Notes: generated from the sequence alone by a model not told the origin. Shown: positions 1 to 10,998, numbered from the stretch's first letter. The stretch: 64,000 bases of DNA from Cordilura impudica (GCA_963682025.1 OY821517.1:103642412-103706411), one strand, 5' to 3'. Program-made: numbers and translations.

Positions 1-676
1 TAATGAGATATAATTAAAAAAATCGTCCAAATTGCCAATTTTAGTTTTTTTTAATTTTTTAAACAAAATTTTAAAGTTCAATTGAATTTTTAGTGCTTTT
101 TAAAATTGTTGACGCGAAAATTTTTCGAGTTAGTACTGCTTTTTTTAACATCAGTGACACCAAATCCTTAATTGCTGTTAGCATCACAAGTCGAATCTAA
201 TTTTGAAATTTTGTCAAGTATTGAAAATGGATGGCAAATAATCCACCTGATGAAATGGCAAAATTATCAATCCACAATTGAATTTTGGAATGAAGTGAAA
301 TCGCATAAGGATGTCACTGATTTAAATCCATTTGAAGCTGTAGCTAATCTTGATATTAAACTTTTGTCGCTTTCTTATTTAAACGCTAAAGTTGAGAGGG
401 GTTTTAGCGACATGAACCTTTTCTAATCCAAAATAAGAAATCCATTGCCATTATATTCAGTTAATGCTTTACTTCACATTAAAAATGGATTGAAAAAAGA
501 AAATTTCTGTTCCAAAAAATAAAAAATTTCTAGTTTTAATGAAACATTTAGTTACCGGGATTGCTCTCATCCCCAAGCATAAGCAAAAAATAAAAAATGG
601 AAAATATAGTGTTTTTTTCACATTATGAAATTTTTGCGGTTTAGTGCTTTTTGATATTTTAAAGTTGACAACCCTG
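1..676 (+). mobile_element. hAT transposon, right-hand remnant
   Basis: The fragment ends at 664-676 with gttgacaaccctg, whose reverse complement starts CAGGGTTG, a common hAT terminal sequence. It holds the C-terminal dimerisation region of a hAT transposase in the same orientation. The left end lies outside the window, so the 8-bp target duplication cannot be tested. Confidence 0.65.
172..522 (+). pseudogene. hAT transposase C-terminal fragment
   Basis: The translation contains KVERGFSDMNLF, the hallmark block of the hAT C-terminal dimerisation domain (usually S-A-D-x-E-R-x-F-S). An in-frame TAA at 424-426 interrupts it. The same frame then resumes with SKIRNPL and SVNALLHIKNGL, also typical of hAT tails, and stops at 520-522. 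So this is one decayed C-terminus with a nonsense mutation. There is no ATG and no upstream domain; a stop lies just before the fragment. It cannot encode a working transposase. Confidence 0.7.
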
Positions 677-1015
677 AAAATAATTAACTATAAAAAACGA
701 GAGAGAAAAATTATTATGTTGTTTCTAGTAGAAAAAATTAAGCATGCTAACAGACGTTACATTCAAATAATTTGCACTATTTTTGTGGCCCTATTGAAAA
801 TTTATACTCGTATTAATGCAATTTTTGAACAATACTTTGAAATTTTGGTATTAATGTTTTGATTTTTTTTTTTTGTTTTTGAATTAAATCTAAATTAAAT
901 TTTGTAATTTTTTTTTAAGTTTATATGGGGCCGCATAAAATTCGTTCGTGGGCCGCATATATATGCCTGATATAAATAAAGTAGTAGATGAAAAATAAAC
1001 ACTGTACGATAATTT
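677..1015. other. AT-rich spacer, no gene
   Basis: Holds poly-T tracts and a short direct repeat of gggccgcat near 928-960. The open frame at 644-862 has a low-complexity translation and no recognisable motif. Nothing else is supported. Confidence 0.5.
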
Positions 1016-1310
1016 TTAGCCATAGCCACAATTAAAAGCTGCTACCCGATATTTCTTTAAATCCTACAAAGAATAGCAATATTAGAACATGGTTTATTTC
1101 TATTGACTTTATTATACTTATATGTTTACGATTGGTAAATTTTTGATCTAGTTGCAATAAAATGATAAAATCTAATATGAAGTCTTTCACTAATCCATAA
1201 CAATTCACTATAATTTTGTTTATCCTCAAATTATTTTGATTTAAGATCATTTCTTAGCTCATGGTATAGGGTATAGGGTTGAACTAGACCGCCTATAATA
1301 TCTGTACTGC
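1016..1310 (+). repeat. GTCY-type dispersed repeat, decayed 3' part
   Basis: Matches the distal part of the family described at 22101-22891: a degraded catagccnn...gctgcttcccgatc segment, then catggtatagggtatagg and a mutated version of the terminal palindrome (gaactagaccgcctataat). The first two thirds are missing. Confidence 0.5.
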
Positions 1311-1803
1311 TTTTAATTGGTTAAATAAAAAAATAAAGAACTTCCGTGCTAAACGATATAGCTGCCGCTTTAAGTACGACAGACTTCGCTCTTCGTTTCA
1401 TTAAAAATACCATTTTCAGCCCTCGAAATTCGAGTGCAAATTCTAGGAAATTTTATTTTCTCATTTAAAAAATTATTGACCCTAAAGTTATGCTAAAATA
1501 ATTTTTCAATTCAACACAAATTTTTTTGCAAACACATTAACAAATTTAATAAACACACACATAGCATTGTATTATTTTATGTATGTGCTAGTAGCAACTT
1601 TAAATGAGCATAATTCCAACAATATTTACACATCTGTAAGTCTGGTGAACAGCTAAACATAACTACCTCTCAAAAACGATACGTTTGGTCAAAATCGGGA
1701 GAAAACTGTTGAACTAGTCATCAGTCACAAAAAATCGCCGTACTTATTAATATTATAGACATTAAACATCTTGGATTTTTTGTTTTACTTTTATAGAATT
1801 TAG
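1311..1803. other. Intergenic, short repeat fragments
   Basis: No gene seen. 1395-1470 is the reverse complement of a segment at about 25105-25150. 1715-1770 (cagtcacaaaaaatcgccgt and following) matches 37058-37100. Both are small dispersed repeat pieces. Confidence 0.45.
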
Positions 1804-1809
1804 TTTATT
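1804..1809 (-). promoter_or_regulatory. Polyadenylation signal of the first Tweedle gene
   Basis: AATAAA on the minus strand, about 100 bases beyond the stop codon at 1907. Other TTTATT-type hexamers occur in this AT-rich stretch, so the site actually used is not certain. Confidence 0.4.
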
Positions 1810-1906
1810 TTTTGACACTAATAATTATTCAACAAAACAAATACTTAACAAGAAATAACACTTCTAAATTTATACTTCCTATTCAAACTAGACAACAGTT
1901 AGACCA

Positions 1907-2662
1907 TTATTTAACACGACGGAAGATAGATGAGGGCAAGTATGAGGCACCGGGAGCGTGAGCGGTTGCGGTATGAACGGGACCTTTAGAGGCGAAGTTA
2001 ATAACGGGAGCAATACCACCGTTGTGAGATTGAGAAGTACCTCCCAAAGAATCGTATTGACCTTGAATGGCATGCTGAGCATTGGCAGCATCTTCAGGTG
2101 TGCGGTATTTGACGAAATGTACTTCGGGTTTATTGTTGCTGTTCCTGTTGATGGCATTAAGTCTGTTGGCCAAATCTCCGATATCAGCTTGTTTGTTGAG
2201 GACATAGATGGCCGTCTTTTGATCAGCAGCTTGTCTAGCCAAAGCGAGAGCAGCATCTTCAAGACCTTTATTTTCAGGGCTCTTAATGAAGACAACACGG
2301 AGAGCTTGTTTCACACTACCGGCAATTCTTTGTGCAGCATTGCCATCATCGAATTCACCTTCGGGAGCAGAGAAAGAGTAGAATTCCTTTTCGTATTCAG
2401 CAGCGGGGGCGGTGTATGAGGGAGCGTCGTATGACAGTCCTCCGCTGCCTCCACCTAAACCACCATCGCTAATTCCCTCTAAACTGCCACCGCCAAGACT
2501 GGCACCGCCAAGGCTACCACCACCAATGCTGCCAGCACCAATACTACCGGAGCCAGGACTGAAAGACAATCCATTGTCTGAGTGACCAACGGGTTGGTAG
2601 TTGTAGCCCAATTTGTCACCAAAAGCGATGGCTACCAAACATAAAACTATAAAAGAACGCAT
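1907..2662 (-). CDS. Tweedle-family cuticle protein, intronless copy
   Basis: Encodes 251 aa. Residues 1-15 form a signal peptide (MRSFIVLCLVAIAFG) and the mature chain starts DKLGYNYQPV, as in fly Tweedle proteins. Residues 35-76 are a Gly/Ser-rich linker. Residues about 88-208 are the Tweedle (DUF243) domain, with EKEFYSFSAP (91-100), VVFIKSP, AIYVLNKQAD, KPEVHFVKYRT and IQGQYDSLGG. The family is secreted into chitinous cuticle and is thought to bind chitin through aromatic-rich strands; that role is inferred from the family. The ATG is backed by the signal peptide and by its paralogue at 55699, which has the same start. Unlike that paralogue, no intron follows codon 5. A TATA box lies about 80 bases upstream. 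The frame is intact. It is closest to the 55699 gene, including the FRR tail. Confidence 0.93.
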   Translation of the reverse strand: MRSFIVLCLVAIAFGDKLGYNYQPVGHSDNGLSFSPGSGSIGAGSIGGGSLGGASLGGGSLEGISDGGLGGGSGGLSYDAPSYTAPAAEYEKEFYSFSAPEGEFDDGNAAQRIAGSVKQALRVVFIKSPENKGLEDAALALARQAADQKTAIYVLNKQADIGDLANRLNAINRNSNNKPEVHFVKYRTPEDAANAQHAIQGQYDSLGGTSQSHNGGIAPVINFASKGPVHTATAHAPGASYLPSSIFRRVK

Positions 2663-2740
2663 TTTGTTTGAAGAATTATTTGTTAATTACACTTGAAGTT
2701 TCGAACTGATAATGATGATATCCATAGGTTTTTGCACTAC

Positions 2741-2748
2741 TTTATATA
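2741..2748 (-). promoter_or_regulatory. TATA box of the first Tweedle gene
   Basis: TATATAAA on the minus strand, about 80 bases upstream of the ATG at 2662. A TCAGT initiator-like motif follows at 2709-2705. The spacing of about 40 is a little longer than the usual 30. Confidence 0.5.
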
Positions 2749-2858
2749 TGTCAAATCAGAATATCATTCTTCTCTATCCATAACCTCTGCTACAGAGCTT
2801 AAGGTTATTCGATGATTTGTTAGTTAGCAGCATCAATTACTATAACGAGTTTTCGTCG

Positions 2859-3083
2859 ATGTTAAACAAAGATGGCACGCGATCATTGACAACCGAAAAA
2901 ATTCAAAAGATTATTGAATTAAATTGTGATGAACTTGTGAAGTTGTTAAAATTGTATTATGTTAATTATTCTGCTCATCCACTTATTGCTATTATATCTA
3001 TGTACCATGATTGGTCTATTAAGTTTATGTTGTGTGTGTTATGGCCTGGTCATAAGAGACGTAGTGTTTATACTCTGTGGTAG
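2859..3083 (+). CDS. Hypothetical 74-aa reading frame
   Basis: The open frame runs from a stop near 2815 to TAG at 3083; the first ATG is at 2859. The predicted protein (MLNKDGTRSLTTEKIQ... start, KRRSVYTLW end) is less low-complexity than other short frames here, and an AATAAA lies at 3203-3208. It is divergent from the Tweedle gene, whose promoter starts about 110 bases away. I recognise no domain. It could be a young small gene, a transposon scrap or chance. Confidence 0.22.
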   Translation: MLNKDGTRSLTTEKIQKIIELNCDELVKLLKLYYVNYSAHPLIAIISMYHDWSIKFMLCVLWPGHKRRSVYTLW

Positions 3084-3209
3084 CTCAGAAGTGTTCGCAA
3101 GTCGGTAGCTAGGTTCTTTTGTCCAAACGTTTTGTTATGTAAATGTTATGAATTTTTTTATTTAAAGCGAAAAAGTTCGTCTTTATGTGTTTGTATTATT
3201 AAAATAAAA

Positions 3210-3714
3210 CTTATTTGTATCAAATTTTTATGGCATTTTTCTTTCTTTTTTTTCTTCTTTTTTCACATTTAAATAATATTGTGATTTATTAAATTTGCAA
3301 ATTAGCTGAGTTAATAAATTTAAAACATGATGAACAATGTGAAAAAATTTTTTGCGTAGTTTTATTATTTACCATGCGCGATAGCTGCCAAATTTGACGA
3401 TTTTTTCCTAAACGTTTGCTAAAAGGCCATTTGACGAAATTACGATTTTTTGTAGATCATACGGTATGATATATAAGAGACCAATGCACGAGAGAATTTT
3501 GGCTCAGGCAAAATAATTACAATCTATTTAAACAAAAAAATGTACATTAATCAATCAGGTAATCAATTTTTTGCACAATCACATGTAAGTCACGAAAAAA
3601 ACGGCATATGAAAAATAAATTTTCAAATAAATGAAATGACTTAAATTTTTTTTTTTCGACTAATGAACACCCATGGTTCACGTAAATAAAAATTACTCTC
3701 TAACTTAAATGTCC

Positions 3715-3718
<4 letters not shown>
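3210..3718. other. AT-rich spacer, no gene
   Basis: Poly-T tracts and no recognisable coding or structured element. Confidence 0.5.

Positions 3719-3752
<34 letters not shown>
3719..3752. repeat. (AT)n microsatellite
   Basis: Seventeen or so AT dinucleotides, directly outside the left end of the Tc1-like foldback; a TA-rich target is expected for a Tc1 element. Confidence 0.9.
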
Positions 3753-3759
<7 letters not shown>

Positions 3760-4023
3760 CAGTGTTGGTCAGAACAAAAGCAACCAAAATCACTATTGAC
3801 ATTTTTTGTAGGTTTAAGCATGTTATTGTTGTTTATCCAAAATCTTTTTTATGATTTCTTACTCTTTATAGCTTTACAAATAAAAAGAAAAAAACTTAAA
3901 TTGTAAACTAAAAGAACTTTAAAATTTTTTTCTTTTGTAGCAAAACTCAAAATGGCACTATTTCAGTTGGTCAAAACAAAAGCAACTTTAGAGTTTAACG
4001 GCTTATTTTTGCATTTTCTTTTA

Positions 4024-4066
4024 ACTTAATTTAATTTAATTTAATTTAATTTAATTTAATTTAATA
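4024..4066. repeat. (AATTT)n microsatellite
   Basis: About eight copies of a 5-bp unit inside the foldback, between the outer terminal repeat and the transposase remnant. Confidence 0.9.
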
Positions 4067-4139
4067 GAAGTTGAGTGACAGTTTGCTGCGTTGTGAAATT
4101 TGTCATATTTAAATCAAACTTTAAAAATTAAATAATTAG

Positions 4140-4870
4140 GGTTTTTTTTAATGGCAAGAGTCAAATTGAACTAGCTAAAAATCATAATATTAATTAATCT
4201 ATAATATGTCGGCTTATAAAAAAATATAAAACAACAAAATCTGTAAAAACATTACATTTGGCAGGAGCACCACGGAAGACAGATGAAAGGACAGACCGTT
4301 ACATTGTACAAATTGTGTAAAAATATTTTCAGTCATCAAAAACTATTTTAAAAGAGTTAAATTTAAATATAGATTCAAGGCCTGCTCATCGCCGAGCATT
4401 TGAAGTGGGTTTGCGAAACTTCAGGCTAGCAAAAAACCACTGCTCACTTAGAAACATTTGCCAAAAAGGTAGAACTTATTTATTTCAATTCTATTTCGCT
4501 AAAATGCTTAGCATGTCAATATCTGTAGACTTCATTTTGACCACAAATATCAAAATTTAACTTGTTTAACTCTGTCGGAATGTGCACAGTTCGCCGCAAG
4601 AATCATTTAACCCATGCTACTACAAGACAACTGTGAAGCATGACGGCGAGCCGCGGCGGCTCAATTATGATTTGGGCATGCTTCTCTGGTTTTGGCATTG
4701 GACCATTCAAACACTTCATTGGCCAGCCCAATCACCTGATTGCACCCTATTGAGAATTTATTTGGCTTTTTAAACGGCGAGTGGCTGGTCGGGCTTTCAC
4801 TTCCAAACAACCTTAGAAAGAAGCACTGGAAAATTTGTATCTGTGCCACATTATGGTGGCCCTTCGTTAT
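4140..4870 (+). pseudogene. Tc1-family transposase remnant
   Basis: One frame reads GAPRKTDERTDRYIVQIV, the linker between the two helix-turn-helix units of Tc1 transposases, then LKELNLNIDSRPAHRRAFEVG. A stop falls at about 4318-4320 and frames shift later. Further on, fragments match the DDE domain: TVKH (about 4631), SIMIWACFSGFGIGPF (about 4665) and the distorted NHLIAPYENLFGFLNGEW region. Several stops and frameshifts separate the pieces, so the gene is dead. It would have carried out TA-targeted cut-and-paste transposition. Confidence 0.7.
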
Positions 4871-6000
4871 ATGGAGGGAAAAAAAAGTGTTCAAACTGTC
4901 GGTCTCACCCCCTAGAAATATGCGAATAGCAAAAAAACTGGGAAATACAAAGTTTTGGGCCAATCAAAAAACGTTTAGTCGTGGCGAAAAGCGATTGAAA
5001 ATTTATATGGGGAAAATATGACTTTTTCAGGCTTTACGAAAATTTCGTTCAATAGTTTAATTTTTCCGACAAGCTGTTGCATAATTCGGCATCAGTATTA
5101 AATTGTCCTTTCAAAGGGCTATAAAACTTCAAAATCGTATGAAACCTCGCCAAGAAATAGCAAATGCACCAGCCCACTTTTGTGCCAAAAAACACTAGGT
5201 CATGAAATTTGATGGCATTTTTTTCAACTTTGAAAAATTGATTAAAGCCATCATTCTTTTTTGGTTTCTATACTTATAAGTACTCAGATATGAAGTATTG
5301 TTTTATTACCACGTTGTTAACCTATTGCGCATTGAGACCGAAAATTGGAAATTTTTTGATAAAATTTTTAAAACTCCTTTTTCAAGTTTGAAAAAACTTT
5401 CTTAAACAAAATTAAAAAAAAATCAATCTATCACTTTAAAGTTTTATAAAATACGTGCTGCAGATTAACTGTGTAATTTTTAAGTAATTCCCTCTGCCAG
5501 AATTTTTTGACAAGGATTTGATTTTTGCGGATTTCGAGAAAAATTGGATTTTTGTGAAATATTCTGTAAATGTACTCTTTCTAAATACTTTGTATCAAAA
5601 ATTCATAATTTTTCTACTTTTAAATGTTATATTTTATCTTAATAGCCTAGGGTTTCTGAAAAAAAAAAATAATATGACCCCATTAACCCTTCTGGGTTAA
5701 TAAAAGACAATTTATTTAAAAAATTCAAATATTTTGTAAGTGCTGTCCAATTTTTAGATGCGACACTTAAAATATAATAACCAAAATGTGTAGAAGTTTC
5801 GTTCCAAAAATTTGGGATAAATCCGAGAACGTTAACCCATTATTTGCCAAGGCCAGCTTTGGATTTTAAGATATTTTTAAATAAAAATGACCTAAAACGA
5901 GTTTTTCTATTAAATTCGTTGATACCACTATTTAGAATTTATGAAAAATAATTCGGTTAATTTTTATTTATTTGACCATTCAGTGCTCCTGGGATTAAAA
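4850..6000. repeat. Foldback arm, left copy
   Basis: Reverse-complementary to about 6415-7555 with small indels over more than 1.1 kb, for example gtgttcaaactgtcggtctc at about 4888 against its complement near 7530. A transcript would fold into a very long hairpin. Confidence 0.8.
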
Positions 6001-6414
6001 TAATCCATTTTGATATATCTTTGGTGCAATTATCTGCTTATTGCTCGCGAATATAAATTAAAACAAATTTAACCAATTTTGTTATAAAATTACTTTATGT
6101 AATAAAGTAATAGTTGAATTTCTTGCTGCCTCACCCACCAATTTGGTGGATATTGATAAAAACGCCAAAAAAAAAAAATTTCAGGCCAATCGGTGAAGAT
6201 GCCATTACTTATAATGGTTGACATTTTTTGATTTTTTATAATCGGTCGCTTTATATTATCTTTTATTTTTATTTCCCAGTTTTAAATAGTTTATTAAATA
6301 AAAGTAAATTTCAAATATAATAATATATATAAAAGGTAATATTAAATTAATACTACTCTTAATGGAACAAATTACAAAATTAAATCAAAGTGAATTTCAA
6401 AAAGCGTCCTATTT

Positions 6415-7555
6415 TTCAGGAGCGCTGAAGGGTTAAATAAATAAAAATTAACCAAATTATTTTTCTTAAATTCTTAATAGTGGTATCAACGAGTTTAATT
6501 GAAAAACTCTTTTAGGTCATTTTTATTTATAAATATCTTAAAATCCAAAGCTGGCCTTGTCAAATAATGGGTTAACGTTTTCGCATTTATCCCAAATTTT
6601 TGGAACGAAACTTCTACACATTTGGTTATTATATTTTAAGCGTCGCATCTTCAAATTGGACAGCACATACCAAATATTTGAATTTTATACATAAATTGTC
6701 TTTTATTAGTTTGGGGTCATATGTGACCCCAATTCCAAAAGGGTTAATGGAGTCATATTATTTTTTCCAAAACCCTGGGCTATTAAGATAAAATATAACA
6801 TATAAAAGTAGCAAAGTGATGAATTTTTTAAACAGAGTGTTTAGAAAGAGTACATTTACAGAATATTTCAAAAGAATCCAATTATTCTCGAAATCCGCAA
6901 AATTTAAATCCTTGTCAAAAAAATTCTGGTAGAGGGATTTACTTAAAAATTCACACAGTTAATCTGCAACATGTATTTCATAAAACATTGAAGTGATAGA
7001 TTAATTTTTTTAAATTTTGTTTAAGAAAATTTTTTCAAATTTGAAAAAGGAGTTTTAAAAATTTTATCAAAAAAATTTCCAATTTTCGGTTTCAATGAGC
7101 AATAAGTTACCAACGTGGTAATAAAACAATACTTCATCTCTGAGTACTTATATAGTATAGAGACCAAATAAGATTGATGGCTTTAATCAATTTGTCAAAG
7201 TTGAAAAAAATGCCATCAAATTTCATGACCTAGTTTTTTTTGGCACAAAAGCAGTCTGGGGCATTTGCGCTTTCTTGGCGAGTTTTAATTAAATTTAGAA
7301 GTTTTATAGCCTTTTGAAGGGATAATTTAATACTGATCCTGAATTATATAACAGCTTTTCGGAAAAATTGAACTATAGAACGAAATTTTCGTAAAATCTG
7401 AAAAAAAGTCATATTTTCCCCATATAAACACACTTGAAATTTTCAATCGGTTTGCGCCACGACAAAACTTTGTATTTCTCAGTTTTTTTGCTATTCGCAT
7501 ACTTCTAGGGAGTGAGACCGAGAGTTTGAACACTTTTTTTTATTAAGGGCCACCC
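6415..7555. repeat. Foldback arm, right copy
   Basis: Inverted partner of 4850-6000. Near the loop the arms end in gctcctg-type sequences next to ttaaccc / gggttaa, so a small TTAA-type insertion may lie at the apex. The loop (about 6000-6415) shows no gene. Confidence 0.8.
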
Positions 7556-7821
7556 TAATGCCACATATATGCCATGAGGTTATAAAAAACAACGGATTCT
7601 TCACTAAATATTAAGTAATATTAAGTGTTGCTTTTGTTTTGTCCAAGTGAAATAGTGCCATTTTGAGTTTTTTTTGCAAAAAAAAAATATAACGGTTCTT
7701 TTAGTTTAAAATTTTAGTTTTGTCTTTGATGAAGAAGATTTTGGAAAAACAACAATAACATGCTTAAAAATAGAAAAAAGTTCAATAGTGATTTTGGTTG
7801 TTTTTGTTCTGACCAACACTG

Positions 7822-8175
7822 TGTATGTAGGGCGGTAATAGTTTTTTAATACAGAGAGATTTATTATACATTGGTTTATAATATGGTTCATTGAAATACT
7901 CGTAATAGGTTATCTACAGAAAATACATTCCGGTGCTGACCGGCAATGGCCTACTCTTATTCTTAAATATTTTTAAATGTGCTCTTGAAATAATTAGTGG
8001 ATAAAAATATAGCTTTCCTTCTGTATTGAACTATTTGTATGTGTGAGAAAAGCTATCCCATTCATTCTATTGTTTGTTGAAGCAATATTTGCCGCTTGCC
8101 GAGTAAATGGAACTTTAGTTTTTGGTTCCTTTAGTTCAGTTCCTTTTATATTTGCGTGGCCCGGTATCCACATAA
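7822..8175. other. Intergenic, no gene
   Basis: No coding, structural or repeat signal recognised between the foldback and the next dispersed repeat. Confidence 0.5.
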
Positions 8176-8868
8176 TTATACCCTATACCACTATGTGACT
8201 TTGTGCTGCTGTTTGTAACTACCAAAAATATTTGACCTAGACCCATCTTTTATTATACCGATCAGCTCAGAATCACTTTCTGAGTCGTTTTAGCGATGTC
8301 CGTTCTTCCGTATGTGTGTCCATGTAAACTTTATAATCAAATTAGAGGTCGCAAATATTAATAGATTTTGATGAAATTTGGTACATAAGCTTTTATTGGC
8401 CACAGAATGAATGCTGTTGAAATTTGTGAAAATCGGTCCATGTTCAGACCTAGTCCCCATACAAATGACCCCTATGAAATCGACATAAATTGCCATAAGA
8501 TCCACATTATCACACAGATCTTAGACAAATTGGGGTTGTCTGTGTTTATTGTATCCATTAAAGAGTAGTCCAAAAATAATCCATATAGGACAATTCTTAG
8601 TCATAGGCCCTATATAGAGCTGCTTCCCGATCTTCACTTAAATCTATCAGAAAAACAAAAATATTCCACAGATTTTTCTCAAATTTGGTTTGTGCATATT
8701 TTTTCAAAATATAAGTGACTTTACCAAATACGGACTTGATCGATCCATTTTTCGACCTAGTCCCCATATAAATATAGCACCCGATATAAACTTTTTCATA
8801 TCTGCAGCCAAAAAAAATTAATAACAATGACACTCATATGGTTAATGCTTATTTTCTATATCCTGCTT
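8176..8868 (+). repeat. GTCY-type dispersed repeat, right end lost
   Basis: Begins tataccctataccactatgt and follows the family consensus (gacctagacccatcttt, ctgcttcccgatcttcactt, ctgcagccaaaaaaaatt), but stops before the terminal palindrome. The GTCC tract is reduced. Confidence 0.75.
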
Positions 8869-8939
8869 ACCATTACAACTAACTATGTTTATGCATGGAT
8901 TATTTTGAGTTTATGATGTTTAGAAGTTACATATTTTAG

Positions 8940-9161
8940 TTATTCTAGAGCTTTGGGATATGCAATATTTCTGGTTTTTCCTTCTGGTGCATATACGAAA
9001 AGATTGTGCTGACACCCAACTCTGGAGCAAGCGACATATACTTGTCTATGAAGAAAACAGTTAGCTTCTAAGTTGATATCAGCTACTGCAAGAGATAGTC
9101 CTCTTATGTACGTTATGTTAGGAAAAACTTTTTGTACAATCTCTTGGAATGAAGAAACCAA
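8940..9161 (-). pseudogene. Helitron helicase (PIF1-like) C-terminal fragment
   Basis: The minus-strand translation contains VYVACSRVGCQHNLFVYAPE then GKTRNIAYPKAL. This is the extreme C-terminus of the SF1B helicase domain of Helitron Rep/Hel proteins, where LYVACSRVG is motif VI. The upstream part (GLSLAVADINLEANCFLHRQ) fits the preceding block. Everything N-terminal, including the replication initiator and the rest of the helicase, is missing. It is the only trace of an autonomous Helitron protein in the window, which has several non-autonomous Helitron-like copies. Confidence 0.75.
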
Positions 9162-9189
9162 CTGACAAAAGTTTTCTGATACGGATATT

Positions 9190-9640
9190 ACAGTCGTTTC
9201 AGGAGTTTTTCATTCCCTGGAGTCCGGTTATCTTATCCGTTGGGCCTCAAGACGTTACTGTCTCCTTTCACGAGTTTCCAATTCCCTGGAGTCAGGTTGT
9301 CTTATCCGTCCGCCCTCAAGACATTATTAAGTCGTTTAAGGAGTTTCAGATTCCCTGGACTTAGCTTGTCTTATGCGTTAGGCCTGGGACGTTGTTGAAT
9401 CATTTCAGGAGTTTCACATTCCCTCGGCACAGCTTGTCTTAGCCGCTGGATTGCTAGACGCACTTAAGTAGATTCTGGCATTTCCGCTTCTCTTAACAAA
9501 TCTTGTCTTGATCTTTAGGGTTCAAGACGTTATTGGGTGTGCTCAGGTGTTTCAGCATTTCTCGACTCAGATTGTCTATCTCGTTGAGACTCGATACGAA
9601 TTTGGGTCTGATAGGGTTCTCTAGAGTTCTGTTTAGTCTA
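9190..9640. repeat. Degenerate ~70-bp tandem repeat (six units)
   Basis: Units share caggagtttnnnattccctgg and cttatccgtnnggcctcaag. Copies start near 9197, 9265, 9337, 9404, 9473 and 9546 (steps 67-73). The first three stay in one plus-strand frame (9149-9364), giving a 23-residue repeat of the form SFxEFxIPWSxVxLSVxPQD. Later units carry indels and stops. There is no sign that it is translated. Confidence 0.75.
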
Positions 9641-10159
9641 CGCCTTCTTGCCTTTGAGGTAGTACGGCCTATATGCTATGCTTTCGTGTGAAAGTCACAA
9701 TTGCAAATAGTTATTTTTCCACATTCACAACTCATTTATATAGTAAAAAAGATGAAGTGGAAATATTTACAATATATTGCTTTACAATGTAGCCAAAAGG
9801 CGAGATGAAAATAAATATTTTTATGAATTAACCTCATCGGAGTATTCCTACAACGGTAGTCAACCTGTATCTGTTCATCCATGAAATAAATCTGCACTAA
9901 TTTTGGGTTTGGTTTCAACATTCATTTCATAATGGTGTAACCTCAAGCAGTAAGTAAAGAGATTTATGCACAAAGTTTTAAGGAAGTCCATTGAAAAATC
10001 AAAATATGTTAGCAAACAGTAAAAACGTATATGTGACCTTCTCCGAGAAAAGGGACTTAGTGTGTGAAAATTAAGTTTTGAGAAAAAACGCATTTAAAGT
10101 TTCTACACCCTTTTAGGTACCAGAATCCACCGTTTTTGACACAACACGTTTTCTGACAC
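9641..10159. other. Intergenic, no gene
   Basis: No convincing gene. 10085-10160 (aaacgcatttaaagtttc and ctgacacactaggt) resembles 40850-40910 in reverse order, so it is another small dispersed repeat. Confidence 0.45.
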
Positions 10160-10400
10160 ACTAGGTAAATTAAAACAAGTGGGCGTGGCCGCCTGGGATA
10201 TGAGAATAATGTACAGTAAATTCGAGCGAAAACCGTAAAAAAATTTTGAAAAGAGTGGGCGTAAAAGTAGGCGTGGCCGGTAAGAACCCTATGGTGACCT
10301 TACCTGGAGTACAGAGATCATGTGTACGCAATTTCAGAGAAATTGATTGCAAAATAAAAATTTTTATATCGGTCAAACAAAAAAATAAATAATAAATAAA
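10160..10400 (-). repeat. Single unit of the 18.1-kb tandem repeat family
   Basis: The reverse complement matches the units at 18120-19110: ggccacgcctacttttacgc, ctccaggtaaggtcacc, a tacacatgatctctgtact-like block and a bataaaaatttttat-type end. Only one to one and a half units are present, next to (AAAT)n. Confidence 0.65.
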
Positions 10401-10998
10401 TAATTACAGTAAAAATTCTGATTATTGCAACAAATTGTTCTAGTTGCAACCGAATATCCATCAATCTTTGTTTACTCTATAAATAGGGCATCGAAGCTTT
10501 TAAATATCGGTGAGTTTATCGAGTTAAAAGTCATTATTTCGAAAAATCAAAAAAATTATTTCAAATTTGTTTGCTGCCCTCTTAAATTTAAATCATGTGA
10601 CGGTGATCTTTTTTGCTCTGCACTGTAGCAGAAGAATTTCTGGTACAGGCAGAATAAGAAAGAAGAAAAAAATAATAACCTTGATCTTGAAATTATTTTC
10701 AAGTTCAAGTATGTACATATAAACAACACCTTATATGGTAATAATAGGTTGATGGCATTTTTTTTTATGGCGTATTTTTTCTCTTCATTGTGTTGAAGTA
10801 AATCATGAACACATTCATATGCAATCATGCTGGGCAAACCACGTATTTTCTTGTATTGATCTCACTTGCTCTCATAGTCATATATGAGTGTGAGTGTTAT
10901 AAATACTAGAGAATATTATGAATGCATATGAATGTTCTCACTGAATTGCTGGTGATTTTGTTTGTTTAATAAACAGGTTTTTATCTGCAGAGGAATGA
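10401..10998. other. Intergenic, possible decayed LTR
   Basis: No gene. From 10830 to 10985 the sequence has a TATA-like ttataaatac and a downstream aataaa, an arrangement seen in small LTRs, but no second copy or primer site was found. Confidence 0.25.

Larger units (their letters stand above)
3760..7821. mobile_element. Tc1-like foldback transposon, about 4.06 kb
   Basis: The outer ends are inverted: cagtgttggtcagaacaaaa at 3760 pairs with ttttgttctgaccaacactg ending at 7821, and similarity runs about 200 bp inward on each side. TA precedes the left end; the right flank reads TG, so the TA duplication is not intact. Inside lies a second, much larger inverted repeat (about 4850-6000 against 6415-7555) around a loop of roughly 400 bp. 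The remains of a Tc1 transposase lie only on the left, at 4140-4870. The structure suggests a Tc1 element that gained foldback arms, or a foldback that took over Tc1 ends. Confidence 0.75.

Noticed and set aside
1888..2419. Long open frames on both strands overlapping the first Tweedle gene
   Set aside because: They are shadows of the Tweedle coding sequence; the same shadows appear opposite the other Tweedle genes.
5684..6755. Separate TTAA element inside the foldback (ttaacccttctgggttaa-like ends)
   Set aside because: The ttaaccc/gggttaa pairs are part of the larger palindrome, so they cannot be told apart from arm symmetry.
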